The notes under the pieces: model-generated
The model's database searches: none
Seen by the model: only the letters and a program-made list of their open reading frames with translations
Told to the model about the DNA's origin: nothing
Program-made: the position numbers and the translations under genes
Origin: Monoplex corrugatus
Taxonomy: Eukaryota > Mollusca > Gastropoda > Littorinimorpha > Ranellidae
DNA: 64,000 bases
NCBI GenBank assembly: GCA_030674185.1
Contig: JAPXFY010000022.1
Location: forward strand, 668,035 to 732,034
Direction of reading: 5' to 3'
Shown: piece by piece, positions 9,661 to 23,282 of the stretch
Layout of the letters: each line of letters starts with the position of its first letter
How positions within the stretch are numbered: position 1 is the stretch's first letter

Positions 9661-12600
9661 TCTGATCAGTCATTTTGGTTATTTTTCCACTGATAAATCA
9701 TTTTGGTCGTTTTCACACTAATCAGTCAGTTTGGCTAGTTTTCACACTGATCAGTCATTTTTGTCGTTTTTTTACCATCAGTCAGTTTGGTCGTTTTTCA
9801 CACTGATCAGTCAGGTCAGTTTTCACACTGATCAGTTTGGTCAGTTTTCACACTGATCAGTTTGGTCAGTTTTCACACTGATCAGTTTGGTCAGTTTTCA
9901 CACTGATCAGTTTGGTCAGTTTTCACACTGATCAGTTTGGTCAGTTTTCACACTGATCAGTTTGGTCAGTTTTCACACTGATCAGTTTGGTCAGTTTTCA
10001 CACTGATCAGTTTGGTCAGTTTTTCACACTGATCAGTTTGGTCAGTTTTCACTCTGATCAGTTTGGTCGTTTTCACACTGATCAGTTTGGTCAGTTTTAC
10101 ACTGATCAGTTTGGTCGTTTTTCACACTGATCAGTTTGGTCAGTTTTCACACTGATCAGTTTGGTCAGTTTTCACTCTGATCATCAGTTTGGTCAGTTTT
10201 CACACTGATCAGTTTGGTCGTTTTTCACACTGATCAGTTTGGTCAGTTTTACACTGATCAGTTTGGTCGTTTTTCACACTGATCAGTTTGGTCAGTTTTC
10301 ACACTGATCAGTTTGGTCAGTTTTCACACTGATCAGTTTGGTCAGTTTTCACTCTGATCAGTTTGGTCGTTTTTCACACTGATCAGTTTGGTCAGTTTTA
10401 CACTGATCAGTTTGGTCAGTTTTACACTGATCAGTTTGGTCAGTTTTTCACACTGATCAGTTTGGTCAGTTTTCACACTGATCAGTTTGGTCGTTTTTCA
10501 CTCTGAATTTAGTTTGGTCAGTTTTCACACTGATCAGTTTGGTCAGTTTTCACACTGATCAGTTTGGTCAGTTTTCACACTGATCAGTTTGGTCGTTTTT
10601 CACACTGATCAGTTTGGTCAGTTTTCACTCTGATCATCAGTTTGGTCAGTTTTACACTGATCAGTTTGGTCGTTTTTCACACTGATCAGTTTGGTCAGTT
10701 TTACACTGATCAGTTTTGTCATTTTCACTCTGATCAGTTTGGTCAGTTTTCACACTGATCAGTTTTGTCGTTTTTCACACTGATCAGTTTGGTCAGTTTT
10801 CACACTGATCAGTCGTTTGGTCAGTTTTCACACTGATCAGTTTGGTCAGTTTTCACATCTGATCAGTTTGGTCAGTTTTACACTGACCATCAGTTTGGTC
10901 GTTTTCACACTGATCAGTTTGGTCAGTTTTCACACTGATCAGTTTGGTCAGTTTTCACACTGATCAGTTTGGTCAGTTTTCACCTGATCTCAGTTTGGTC
11001 GTTTTCAGACTGATCAGTTTGGTCAGTTTTCACTCTGATCAGTTTGGTCGTTTTTCACACTGATCAGTTTGGTCAGTTTTCACACTGATCAGTTTGGTCA
11101 GTTTTACACTGATCAGTTTGGTCGTTTTTCACACTGATCTGTTTGGTCAGTTTTCACACTGATCAGTTTCGTAAGTTTTCACACTGATCAGTTTGGTGTT
11201 TTCACATAGTCAGTTTGGTCATTTCACACTGATCAGTTTGGTAGTTTTCACCTGATCATTTGGTCGTTTTCCCTGATCATTGGCAGTTTTCCCGATCGTT
11301 TGGTCATTTTCACACTGACAGTTTGGTCAGTTTTACAGATCAGTTTGGTCATTTTTTACTCATTTGGTAGTTTACATGATCAGTTTGGTCAGTTTTCATT
11401 TGGTCAGTTTCTGGTCGTTTGGTCAGTTTTATTCAGTTTGGTCGTTTTCACATATCAGTTTGGTCATTTTCACACTGATTTTGTTTTTTCACTGATGTCA
11501 GTTTGTATTCACATTGTCAGTTTGTCATTTTCACATGATCAGTTTTTTTTCACATTCATCAGTTTGTCAGTTTTACATTCAGTTTGGTGTTTCACATGAC
11601 TTGGTCTTTCACAGTTTATTTCACAATCAGTTTGTTTTCCATGATCAGTTTGTATTTCTCTGATCATTGGTCATTTCACTGATCAGTTTGGTTTTCACTG
11701 TTGGTAGTTTCACCTGATCAGTTTGTTTCCATATTGTCTTACATGTCAGTTGTCTTTCCTCGTTTGTGTTTTCACATCAGTTGTAGTTTCACTGTCGTGT
11801 GTTTCACTGTCATTTGTCATTTTTACATGGTCAGTTTTCAGTTTTCAGTTTCCTGTCAGTTTTGTTTTCACTGATCAGTTTCATTTTCAAAGTTTGGTCA
11901 GTTTCGTTTTGGCAGTTTGAGTTTTTATTACTGATCAGTCGTTTATTGGTCAGTTTTCACACTGATCAGTTTGGTCATTTCACTTCAGTTGGTCAGTTTT
12001 CACACTGATCAGTTTGTCGTTTTCACACTGATCGTTTGGTTTTTCACACGATCATTGGTCAGTTTTACACTATGTTGGTTTCGTTTTTCACTGACGTTTG
12101 GTCATTTACATTTGTAGTTTCACGATCAGTTGGTCGTTTCACATATTGGTCAGTTTTCACACTGATCAGTTTGTCTTTTCACTGTCATTTGTTTCACCTT
12201 CAGTTTGGTCTTTCCACTGTATTTGTCAGTTTTCAATGATCAGTTTGGTCAGTTTACACTGATCAGTTTGGTCTTTTACACTGATCTTGTCTTACATCTT
12301 GGTTTTCACATCAGTTGTCTTTTCACCGACGTTGTCAGTTTCACACTGATATTTCTTCACTGATCAGTTTGGTGTTTCACACTGATCATGGTCGTTTCAT
12401 GGTTTATCTGATGGTCAGTTTTACACTCATTGGTCAGTTTTCACCTGACAGTTGGTCGTTCACATGATCAGTTTGGATTTTCACATGATCATTGGTCAGT
12501 TTCACACTGATCAGTTTGGTCGTTTCAACTGATCAGTTTGGTCAGTTTACAGGTCGTTTCATATCAGTTCTTTCACACTGTCATTTGGTCAGTTTCAACT

Positions 12601-15397
12601 GTCATTGTCTTTAGTCGTTTCAGTCTGTCATTGTCATTTCACACTGATCAGTTGTCGTTTACTGACTTTGGTCAGTTTCACCTGTCAGTTTGGTCGTTTC
12701 ACACTGATCATTTGGTCTTTCTCATTGCATTCACGACAGTTGTCTTCACTGATCTTTTCACATGTCTTTCATTCTTGTCATTGTATTTTATGTCAGTTTT
12801 CAGTTTTCAGTCATTGTCATTTCATACATTTGTATTTCACCTCAGTTGTCAGTTTCAATCAGTTTGGTTTACTGTCAGTTTGTCATTTCACACTGATTTG
12901 ATTTTCCACTGTCATTTGTCAGTTCACGATCAGTTGGTGTTCACACTGTCAGTCATTTCAGTCTGTCGTTTGTCGTTTCACATGATCAGTTTGGTTTCAT
13001 GTCATCATGTCATTTCACAGTCATTTGGTCAGTTTTCACTCAGTTTGGTCAGTTTTGACATTTGTCATTTCACTGTCAGTTTGCATTTCACACATCAGTT
13101 GGTCATTTCACACTCAGTTGGTCATTTCACACTGATCAGTTTCATTTACATGATGGTCATTTTCACAATTTCATTTTCACACTGAAGTTTGGTCAGTTTT
13201 CACATCAGTTTGTCGTTTCACCTGATCAGTTTGTCGTTTTCACTCAGTTTGGTCATTTCACAATTTTCAGTTTCACCTGATCATTGTAGTTTCACATGTC
13301 ATTTGTTTTACATGATCACAGTTGCAGTTTCACTGATCATTTTCAGTTTCACCTGCAGTTTGGTCGTTTCACTGACAGTTTGGTCAGTTTCCACTATCAG
13401 TTTGTCGTTTTACACTTCAGTTTGGTCGTTTTCACCTGATCGTTTGTCAGTTTTCCATGTCATTCTTTACACTGATCGTTTGTCTTTAACTGATCAGTTT
13501 GGTCAGTTTTCACCTGATCGTTTGGTTTTACCTGATATTTGGTCTTTCAACTGTCAGTTTGTCATTTTTCCTGACATTTGGTCTTTCACTGATCATGTCT
13601 TTACCTGATCGTTTGGTCAGTTTTCACCTGATCAGTTTGGTGTTTCACTGATCATTTGGTCTTTTCACACTGTTCAGTTCATTCAGTTTCATTTCACTGA
13701 TCAGTTTGTCTTTCACACTGATCATTGTCAGTTTCACACTCAGTTTGGTCGTTTTCACTACTTGTCGTTCCGATCAGTTGTTTCCTTCAGTTGCATTTTC
13801 ACCGATCAGTTTCAGTTTCACTGATCATTGTCGTTTACATGTCGTTTGTTTCCTGTCAGTTGTGTTTCACATGATCTTGGTCGTTTCACTGCATTGGCTT
13901 TCACACTGATCAGTCTTGGTCGTTTCACAATATCAGTTGGTCAGTTTCACTTCTTGTGTTTTCAACCATTTGCGTTACAATCGTTGGTATTTCCTGATCG
14001 TGGTAGTTTCCTAGTGTCAGTTTCTTTTTTTAGTTTCATTTTCAATGATGTTGCTTTTATACATGGTTTCCCTATAGTTGTCATTAACTTTTGTCATTCA
14101 ATGAGTTCTTTCCACATTGGTCTTCAACTGATGGGCGTTTTACATGTGTTTCTAGTTTTACATGACATTTGGTCGTTTTTCAACTGACATTGGCAGTTTT
14201 CACACTGTCGTTTGGTATTTTCCTCTCAGTTTGTCTTTTCACCTTCAGTTTGGTGTTTTCAAACTGTCTTTGGTCATTTTCCTAATTGGTCGTTTTCACA
14301 TGATCAGTTTGGTCATTTTCACTGATCAGTTTGGTCAGTTTTCACACTGATCAGTTTGGTCAGTTTTCACACTGATCAGTTTGGTCAGTTTTCACACTGA
14401 TCAGTTTGGTCAGTTTCACACTGACAGTGTTGGTCAGTTTTCACATGATCAGTTTGGTCAGTTTCACACTGATCAGTTTGGTCAGTTTTACACTGATCAG
14501 TTTTGGTCAGTTTTCACACTGATCAGTTTGGTCAGTTTTCACACTGATCAGTTTGGTCAGTTTTCACATGATCAGTTTGGTCGTTTTCACACTGATCGTT
14601 TGGTCAGTTTTCACATGATCAGTTTGGTCAGTTTTCACACTGATCGTGTTGGTCAGTTTCACACTGATCAGTTGGTCAGTTTTCACACTGATCAGTTTGG
14701 TCAGTTTTCACACTGATCAGTTTGAGGTCAGTTTATTTTACACTGTCGTTTGGTCAGTTTTCACCTGATCAGTTTGGTCAGTTTTACACTGATCAGTTTG
14801 GTCAGTTTTCACATGATCGTTTGGTCAGTTTTCACACTGATCAGTTTAGTTTGTAGGGCAGTTTTCACTGATCAGTTGGTCAGTTTTCACATGATCAGTT
14901 GGTCATTTTCACACTGATCAGTTGGTCAGTTTCACATGATCAGTTTGGTCAGTTTCACCTGATCAGTTTGGTCGTTTTCAAGACAGTTTGGTCAGTTTTC
15001 ACATGATCAGTTTGGTCAGTTTTACACTGATCAGTTTGGTCAGTTTTCCACTGTCATCAGTTTGGTCAGTTTTACATGATCAGTTTGGTCAGTTTTCACA
15101 TGATCGTTTGGTCAGTTTTCACCTGTATCAGTTTGGTCAGTTTTCACTGATCATTTTGGTCAGTTTTCACTGATCAGTTTGGTCAGTTTTCACCTGATCA
15201 GTTTGGTCAGTTTCCATGATCAGTTTGGTCAGTTTTCACCTGATCAGTTTGGTCAGTTTTCACACTGATCAGTTTGGTCAGTTTTCACACTGATCAGTTT
15301 GGTCATGGTTTTTCACTCTGATCAGTTTGGTCAGTTTTCACTCTGATCAGTCAGTTTGGTCAGTTTTCACACTGATCAGTCAGTTTGGTCAGTTTTC
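9661..15397. repeat. 25-bp satellite (~230 copies), degenerate in the middle
   Basis: The unit contains ACTGATCAGTTTGGTCAGTT followed by TTCAC. It includes the perfect 10-bp palindrome ACTGATCAGT. Units at 9800-11200 and 14340-15397 are nearly uniform. Units at about 11200-14340 differ mainly by dropped bases scattered through every copy. Open frames up to 215 codons in the middle are chance products of that degeneration. Confidence 0.97.
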
Positions 15398-15500
15398 CAC
15401 TGGTTTTCTTGTTTGTTGTCTTACATGTACGCAATGTGAGGCCAGTTAACTGAAAATGTGTTGCACCTGTCTGATTTATCTTGCCTTTGAGTGTGGGGAT

Positions 15501-15780
15501 GTAATGGAGATCTTCCCTTTTTTAATAACAGATTCTCAGTGAAATGGAGATCTTCCCTTTTTTAATAACAGATTCTCAGTGAAATGGAGATCTTCCCTTT
15601 TTTAATAACAGATTCTCAATGAAATGGAGATCTTCCCTTTTTTAATAACAGATTCTCAATGAAATGGAGATCTTCCCTTTTTTAATAACAGATTCTCAAT
15701 GAAATGGAGATCTTCCCTTTTTTAATAACAGATTCTCAATGAAATGGAGATCATCCCTTTTTTAATAACAGATTCTCATA
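15501..15780. repeat. 40-bp tandem repeat (7 copies)
   Basis: Units of the type GAAATGGAGATCTTCCCTTT plus TTTAATAACAGATTCTCAAT. They are near-identical, with CAGT/CAAT variants at the end. Confidence 0.95.
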
Positions 15781-15954
15781 CAATCTGGTTCTCTTTCATA
15801 CTGTACATGTGCGCTTGTGTTGTTTGAACATGTTGTTTGGGTTTTCTATGGGTGTTGGACATTTGAACGTATAATGTGGGTTCTTCTGGCTTCTGTCAGA
15901 CTGTAGCACATATCCAGCCCCAACGTTTGTCCACTGACCCCATCTTTCTGTCTG

Positions 15955-17140
15955 TGTGTAATCTTTTCCTCTCTGTCTTTGTGTATCTCTTTTCTTTTTA
16001 ATCTTTTTTCTTTCTCTGTCTCTGTGTCTTTTCTTTTTAATTAATCTCTGTCTTTGTGTATCTCTTTTCTTTTAATGTCTTTCATTCTGTCTGTCTGTGT
16101 ATCTCTTTTCTTTTTAATCTTTTTTTTTCTCTGTCTTTGTGTATCTCTTTTCTTTTTAATCTTTTTTTTTCTCTGTCTTTGTGTATCTTTTTCTTTTAAT
16201 CTTTTTTCTCTGTCTTTGTGTATCTCTTTTCTTTTTAATTAATCTCTGTCTTTGTGTATCTCTTTTCTTTTTAATCTTTTTTTTTCTCTGTCTTTGTGTA
16301 TCTTTTCTTTTTAATTAATCTCTGTCTTTGTGTGTATCTCTTTTCTTTTTAATCTTTTTTTTCTCTGTCTTTGTGTATCTTTTTCTTTTTAATTAATCTC
16401 TGTCTTTGTGTATCTCTTTTCTTTTTAATCTTTTTTTTCTCTGTCTTTGTGTATCTCTTTTCTTTTTAATTAATCTCTGTCTTTGTGTATCTCTTTTCTT
16501 TTTAATCTTTTTTTTTCTCTGTCTCTGTGTATCTCTTTTCTTTTTAATTAATCTCTGTCTTTGTGTGTCTCTTTTCTTTTTAATTTTTTTTTTCTCTGTC
16601 TCTGTGTATCTCTTTTCTTTTTAATTAATCTCTGTCTTTGTGTGTCTCTTTCTTTTTATCTTTTTTCTCTGTCTCGTGTATCTCTTTTCTTTTTAATTAA
16701 TCTCTGTCTTTGTGTATCTCTTTTCTTTTTAATTAATCTCTGTCTTTGTGTGTCTCTTTTCTTTTAATCTTTTTTTTCTCTGTCTCTGTGTATCTCTTTT
16801 CTTTTTAATTAATCTCTGTCTTTGTGTATCTCTTTTCTTTTTAATTAATCTCTGTCTTTGTGTGTCTCTTTTCTTTTTAATCTTTTTTTTTCTGTCTCTG
16901 TGTATCTCTTTTCTTTTTAATTAATCTCTGTCTTTGTGTATCTCTTTTCTTTTAATGTCTTTCATTCTGTCTGTCTGTGTATCTCTTTTCTTTTTAATCT
17001 TTTTTTTTTCTCTGTCTCTGTGTATCTCTTTTCTTTTCTCTTTTCTTTTTAATTTTTTTTCTCCGTCTCTGTGTATGTCTGTCTTTGTGGGTCTCTGCCT
17101 GTTTCTGTGTATTTCTGTCATGTATCGTTTTTCTTTTTAA
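15955..17140. repeat. Pyrimidine-rich minisatellite (~36-41 bp)
   Basis: Units of TCTCTGTCTTTGTGTATCTC then TTTTCTTTTTAAT alternate between a short TAATTAATC spacer and a longer poly-T spacer. The plus strand is almost free of A outside TAAT, giving strong strand asymmetry over 1.2 kb. Hydrophobic open frames here are not genes. Confidence 0.93.
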
Positions 17141-18178
17141 CCCTTTTGTCTTTAGTAGTAATAATAATGACATTTATCCGGCACCAGATCTTATATATAA
17201 AGCAAATCAAAGCGCACAGTGTCTATCATTTATCAAAGCATTCACTCACAGTGACAAAAATTCCTTTTGTCTGTGTGATAAAAGTCTATAACTGGGAGAC
17301 TAGGTAAAGCACTGATGATAACAATATGTTAACAATACCTGTCAGTGGATGAGATATGAAATGCAGTGTGAAAACGATGGATGTAACGCCATCTGTATCC
17401 CTGTCCATGGTTTGTTTGTGGGTTGGTGGCCTTTTCAGTAAACATTGTGTCTGTATAATTGTCAGTTGTTTTCTTTCAGTTTGTATAATTTTGTTGATGG
17501 TGGTGGTGGTGGTAGGTTTTTATTCTATAAAAGAGATTATTTCATATTCATAAGATATGCCACTCCCCTTCCTTGTGCGAGTGCTGGGAACTCTTTCAGT
17601 ATAAATAGTATGCCCACCTTCTGGAAATTATGTGACTACAAATGTAGAAATGTCCTTTTTTTTTCTTTTTTGTCCCCGTTTACTTTGTTTCTGTCGTGCT
17701 CCTTTGCTTTCCGTCACCTCTTCCTTTCTCATTTTATGCCTTGCTGGTCCATTCACCTATACGTTTCTCACAAGGCCTTGTATACCTCAGTGGGATTGAT
17801 AATTGGATACAGGTGTATATAAACTGCTTTTTTTTAGCTTTGTGGAAATGTGAACGTTTCAGTGGCAATTTCAGGTACTGTAGGCCAATTGTTGTGTATA
17901 TTTTTGTGTATTTAGTTGTATTTACAAATATATTTGTATTCAGGGTTTTTAAAATGACCCGGTGATGAATTTGATGGGGTGGCTGACACCAAGGCCATAT
18001 ACCAAGATTGTGTAAATGCAGTGATAGGTGTATTTAATTTTCATTTCCATTTTTTCCCAAGTCATTGATGCGTTTGGATGTGTGCGTTTTATTTGAGATG
18101 GTTATAGTTCTGATAGGGCTCTGAGCAGTCAGCTGTAATTTAAACACTAATAATAATGGTAATAACCAGGTGAAGCTC

Positions 18179-18180
<2 letters not shown>
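17141..18180. other. Unique spacer
   Basis: No gene is recognised. The start (17155-17215), with ATAATAATGACATTTAT and AAATCAAAGCGCACAG, resembles the edge of a common invertebrate interspersed repeat, but this is only an impression. A GGT/GGTGGT tract lies near 17498-17512 and a T-rich tract near 17650-17670. Confidence 0.4.

Positions 18181-18232
<52 letters not shown>
18181..18232. repeat. TG microsatellite
   Basis: About 25 TG dinucleotides ending in CGCGCC. Confidence 0.95.
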
Positions 18233-18235
<3 letters not shown>

Positions 18236-18361
18236 CAGCAAATATTGTTCAAATGTTCATGCATGGATGTTTACCCTCTTTAGACTACAATTCCAATTCA
18301 GTGGGAATCTTGACTGCAGGGTTAAGGTTTTCCCCACACCTGAGTGACTTTCCAGAAAGTA

Positions 18362-20719
18362 GGTCACCTGAATGGCTTGTGGAGAGCACATCAGCTGGCT
18401 TGTGGAGAGCACATACACCTGGCTTTTGGAGAGCACATCAGCTGGCTTTTGGAGAGCACATCAGCTGGCTTTTGGAGAGCACAGCTGGCTTTTGGAGAGC
18501 ACATCAGCTGGCTTTTGGAGAGCACATCAGCTGGCTTTTGGAGAGCACATCAGCTGGCTTTTGGAGAGCACATCAGCTGGCTTTTGGAGAGCACATCAGC
18601 TGGCTTTTGGAGAGCTTATCACCTGGCTTTTGGAGAGCACATCAGCTGGCTTTTGGAGAGCACATCACCTGGCTTTTGGAGAGCTTATCACCTGGCTTTT
18701 GGAGAGCACATCAGCTGGCTTTTGGAGAGCGTATCACCTGGTTTTTGGAGAGCACATCACCTGGCTTTTGGAGAGCACATCATCTGGCTTTTGGAGAGCG
18801 TATCACCTGGCTTTTGGAGAGCACATCACCTGGCTTTTGAAGAGCGTATCACCTGGCTTTTGGAGAGATATCACCTGGCTTTTGGAGAGAACATCACCTG
18901 GCTTTTGGAGAGCGTATCACCTGGTTTTTGGAGAGCACATCACCTGGCTTTTGGAGAGCACATCAGCTGGCTTTTGGAGAGCACATCAGCTGGCTTTTGG
19001 AGAGCACATCAGCTGGCTTTTGGAGAGCACATCAGATGGCTTTTGGAGAGCACATCAACTGGCTTTTGGAGAGCACATCAACTGGCTTTTGGAGAGCACA
19101 TCAGCTGGCTTTTGGAGAGCGTATCACCTGGTTTTTGGAGAGCACATCACCTGGCTTTTGGAGAGCACATCAACTGGCTTTTGGAGAGCGTATCAACTGG
19201 CTTTTGGAGAGCACATCACCTGGCTTTTGGAGAGCACATCAACTGGCTTTTGGAGAGCACATCAACTGGCTTTTGGAGAACATATCACCTGGCTTTTGGA
19301 GAGCACATCAACTGGCTTTTGGAGAACATATCACCTGGCTTTTGGAGAGCACATCAACTGGCTTTTGGAGAACATATCACCTGGCTTTTGGAGAGCACAT
19401 CAACTGGCTTTTGGAGAGCACATCACCTGGCTTTTGGAGAGTGTATCACCTGGCTTTTGGAGAGTGTATCACCTGGCTTTTGGAGAGCACATCACCTGGC
19501 TTTTGGAGAGCACATCAACTGGGTTTTAGAGAGTGTAACACCTGGCTTTTGGAGAGTGTAACACCTGGCTTTTGGAGAGTGTAACACCTGGCTTGTGGAG
19601 AGCACATCACCTGGCTTTTGGAGAGCGTATCACTTGGTTTTTGGAGAGCGTATCAGCTGGCTTTTGGAGAGCACATCACCTGGCTTTTGGAGAGCGTATC
19701 ACCTGGCTTTTGGAGAGCACATCACGTGGCTTTTGGAGAGCGTATCACCTGGCTTTTGGAGAGCGTATCACCTGGCTTTTGGAGAGCGTATCACTTGGTT
19801 TTTGGAGAGTGTAACACCTGGCTTTTGGAGAGCGTATCACCTGGCTTTTGGAGAGCGTATCACCAGGCTTTTGGAGAGCACATCACGTGGCTTTTGGAGA
19901 GCGTATCACCTGGCTTTTGGAGAGCACATCACCTGGCTTTTGGAGAGCGTATCATCTGGATTTTGGAGAGCGTATCACCTGGCTTTTGAAGAGCGTATCA
20001 CCTGGCTTTTGGAGAGCGTATCACGTGGCTTTTGAAGAGCGTATTACCTCGGTTTTGAAGAGCGTATCACCTGGCTTTTGGAGAGCGTATCACGTGGCTT
20101 TTGAAGAGCGTATTACCTCGGTTTTGAAGAGCGTATCACCTGGCTTTTGGAGAGCGTATCACCTGGCTTTTGGAGAGCACATCACCTGGCTTTTGGAGAG
20201 CACATCACCTGGCTTTTGGAGAGCGTGTCACCTGGCTTTTGGAGAGAGTATCACCTGGCTTTTGGAGAGAACATCACCTGGCTTTTGGAGAGCACATCAC
20301 CTGGCTTTTGGAGAGAAACATCACCTGGCTTTTGGAGAGTGTTTCACCTGGCTTTTGGAGAGCGTATCACCTGGCTTTTGGAAAGTGTATCACCTGGCTT
20401 TTGGAGAGCACGTCACGTGGCTTTTGGAGAGCACGTCACGTGGCTTTTGGAGAGCACGTCACCTGGCTTTTGGAGAGTGTATCACCTGGCTTTTGGAGAG
20501 CACATCAGCTGGCTTTTGGAGAGCACATCAGCTGGCTTTTGGAGAGCATATCACCTGGCTTTTGGAGAGTGTATCACCTGGCTTTTGGAGAGTGTATCAC
20601 CTGGCTTTTGGAGAGTGTATCACCTGGCTTTTGGAGAGCACGTCACATGGCTTTTGGAGAGCACATCACCTGGCGTTTGGAGAGAGTATCACCTGGCTTT
20701 TGGAGAGTATATCACCTGG
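18362..20719. repeat. 23-bp satellite (~102 copies)
   Basis: Units of CATCAGCTGGCTTTTGGAGA plus GCA. The main variants are CAG/CAC/CAA before CTGG and GCACATC/GCGTATC before that. The 23-bp unit has no stop in any plus-strand frame, and 23 is not a multiple of three. Each frame therefore cycles through a 23-residue pattern (69 bp), producing overlapping open frames of up to 405 codons. All three frames being open at once argues against coding. Indels that shift register are tolerated throughout. Confidence 0.97.
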
Positions 20720-20887
20720 TCCTGGGTTGACGTGATCACTGATCCGGTTGACAGTCAAGTACTCTGTTACACTGGCCCTGTTTACTCTGTCCAACGAGTG
20801 GCAGTGTCACAGGGACTTTTGTTGTTGTTGTTGTTCTGATAGAACAGTGGACTCAAGATTTATATCCTGTTTAATCCAAGCCTGGAA

Positions 20888-21232
20888 CATTAAAAACTGG
20901 CCTGTTTACTGTCTGTCATGATGTCAACACTAAAAACTGGCCTGTTTGCTGTCTGTCATGATGTCAACACTAACAACTGGCCTGTTCGCTGTCTGTTGTA
21001 ATGTTAACACTAATAACTGGCCTGTTTGTCGTAATGTTAACATTAAAAATGGCCTGTTTGCTGTCTGTCGTAATATTAACATTAAAAACTGTCCTGTTTG
21101 CTGTCTGTCATAATGTTAACATTAAAAACTGATCTGTTCGCTGTCTGTCATAATGTTAACAATATAAACTGACCTGTCTGTCATAATGTTAACATTGGAA
21201 ACTGGCCTGTTCATTGTCCGTCGTAATGTTAA
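20888..21232. repeat. ~40-bp degenerate tandem repeat (~8 copies)
   Basis: Units of the type AAAACTGGCCTGTTTGCTGT then CTGTCRTAATGTTAACATT, with internal losses in several copies. Confidence 0.9.
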
Positions 21233-21348
21233 CATCATTCTTGTGGTGTATATAGCTGTTGTGTCTAGTTAATGTGCATGTGACTTGTGGTTTTCTTAAT
21301 CCCTGTGTACGTTGAATTATTTTGTCTTTTTCTGAGAGACCATGCAAG

Positions 21349-23100
21349 AATATCTAATGTTTACCACAAGGAAATGACAACACCACAAGTGATATTCCAA
21401 TGTTTACCACAAGGAAATGACACCACAAGTGATATTCCAATGTTTACCACAGGGAAATGACAACACCACAAGTGATATTCCAATGTTTACCACAGGGAAA
21501 TGACAACACCACAAGTGATATTCCAATGTTTACCACAAGGAAATGACAACACCACAAGTGATATTCTAATGTTTACCACAGGGAAATGACACCACCACAA
21601 GTGATATTCCAATGTTTACCACAAGGAAATGACAACACCACAAGTGATATTCCAATGTTTACCACAAGGGAATGAAAACACCACAAGTGATATTCCAATG
21701 TTTACCACAAGGAAATGACAACACCACAAGTGATATTCTAATGTTTACCACAGGGAAATGACACCACCACAAGTGATATTCCAATGTTTACCACAGGGAA
21801 ATGACAACACCACAAGTGATATTCCAATGTTTACCACAAGGGAATGACAACACCACAAGTGATATTCCAATGTTTACCACAAGGGAATGAAAACACCACA
21901 AGTGATATTCCAATGTTTACCACAAGGAAATGACAACACCACAAGTGATATTCCAATGTTTACCACAAGGGAATGACAACACCACAAGTGATATTCCAAT
22001 GTTTACCACAAGGGAATGACAACACCACAAGTGATATTCCAATGTTTACCACAAGGGAATGACAACACCACAAGTGATATTCCAATGTTTACCACAAGGG
22101 AATGAAAACACCACAAGTGATATTCCAATGTTTACCACAGGGAAATGACAACACCACAAGTGATATTCCAATGTTTACCACAAGGGAATGACAACACCAC
22201 AAGTGATATTCCAATGTTTACCACAAGGGAATGGCAACACCACAAGTGATATTCCAATGTTTACCACAAGGAAATGACACCACAAGTGATATTCCAATGT
22301 TTACCACAAGGGAATGAAAACACCACAAGTGATATTCTAATGTTTACCACAGGGAAATGACAACACCACAAGTGATATTCCAATGTTTACCACAAGGAAA
22401 TGACACCACAAGTGATATTCTAATGTTTACCACAGGGAAATGACAACACCACAAGTGATATTCTAATGTTTACCACAGGGAAATGACAACACCACAAGTG
22501 ATATTCTAATGTTTACCACAGGGAAATGACAACACCACAAGTGATATTCTAATGTTTACCACAAGGGAATGACAACACCACAAGTGATATTCTAATGTTT
22601 ACCACAGGGAAATGACAACACCACAAGTGATATTCCAATGTTTACCACAAGGGAATGAAAACACCACAAGTGATATTCTAATGTTTACCACAGGGAAATG
22701 ACAACACCACAAGTGATATTCCAATGTTTACCACAAGGGAATGAAAACACCACAAGTGATATTCTAATGTTTACCACAGGGAAATGACAACACCACAAAT
22801 GATATTCCAATGTTTACCACACGGGAATGAAAACACCACAAGTGATATTCTAATGTTTACCACAGGGAAATGACAACACCACAAATGATATTCCAATGTT
22901 TACCACACGGGAATGAAAACACCACAAGTGATATTCTAATGTTTACCACAGGGAAATGACAACACCACAAATGATATTCCAATGTTTACCACACGGGAAT
23001 GAAAACACCACAAGTGATATTCTAATGTTTACCACAGGGAAATGACAACACCACAAATGATATTCCAATGTTTACCACAGACAACAACACAAGTGATATT
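21349..23100. repeat. 43-bp minisatellite, left part of a split array
   Basis: Units of ACCACAAGTGATATTCCAAT then GTTTACCACAAGGAAATGACA, about 41 copies. The last unit before 23100 lacks the 7-bp AGGAAAT segment, matching the 36-bp form that dominates the right part (27026-29120). The array was continuous before the Penelope-like insertion. Confidence 0.95.
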
Positions 23101-23103
23101 ATA

Positions 23104-23282
23104 ACAAGATGGGAGTTTGTGTATAGCAAGATGGGATTGTGTATCTCCACCATCTATGGCAAGAAGGGGTTTGTGTGTTGTCATCTATAACAGGTAGATG
23201 AATTGGGGATGTTTATAGAGGAGTTGTTTCTCTACTTAGCAGTCACACACACAACAAGGAGGAAGAAGAGAACAGAGTAGAA
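23104..23282. repeat. Left inverted terminal repeat of the Penelope-like element
   Basis: Starts ACAAGATGGGAGTTTGTGTA and matches 26748-26926 in reverse complement at about 97-98%. Confidence 0.9.

Noticed and set aside
12538..13185. 215-codon open frame as a membrane protein
   Set aside because: It arises from degenerate 25-bp satellite, and its hydrophobic look comes from the T-rich unit.
15955..17140. Hydrophobic open frames suggesting membrane proteins
   Set aside because: They are the product of a pyrimidine-rich minisatellite (Phe/Leu/Ser codons only).
18344..19561. 405-codon open frame as a gene
   Set aside because: It lies wholly inside the 23-bp satellite, and the other two forward frames are equally open.
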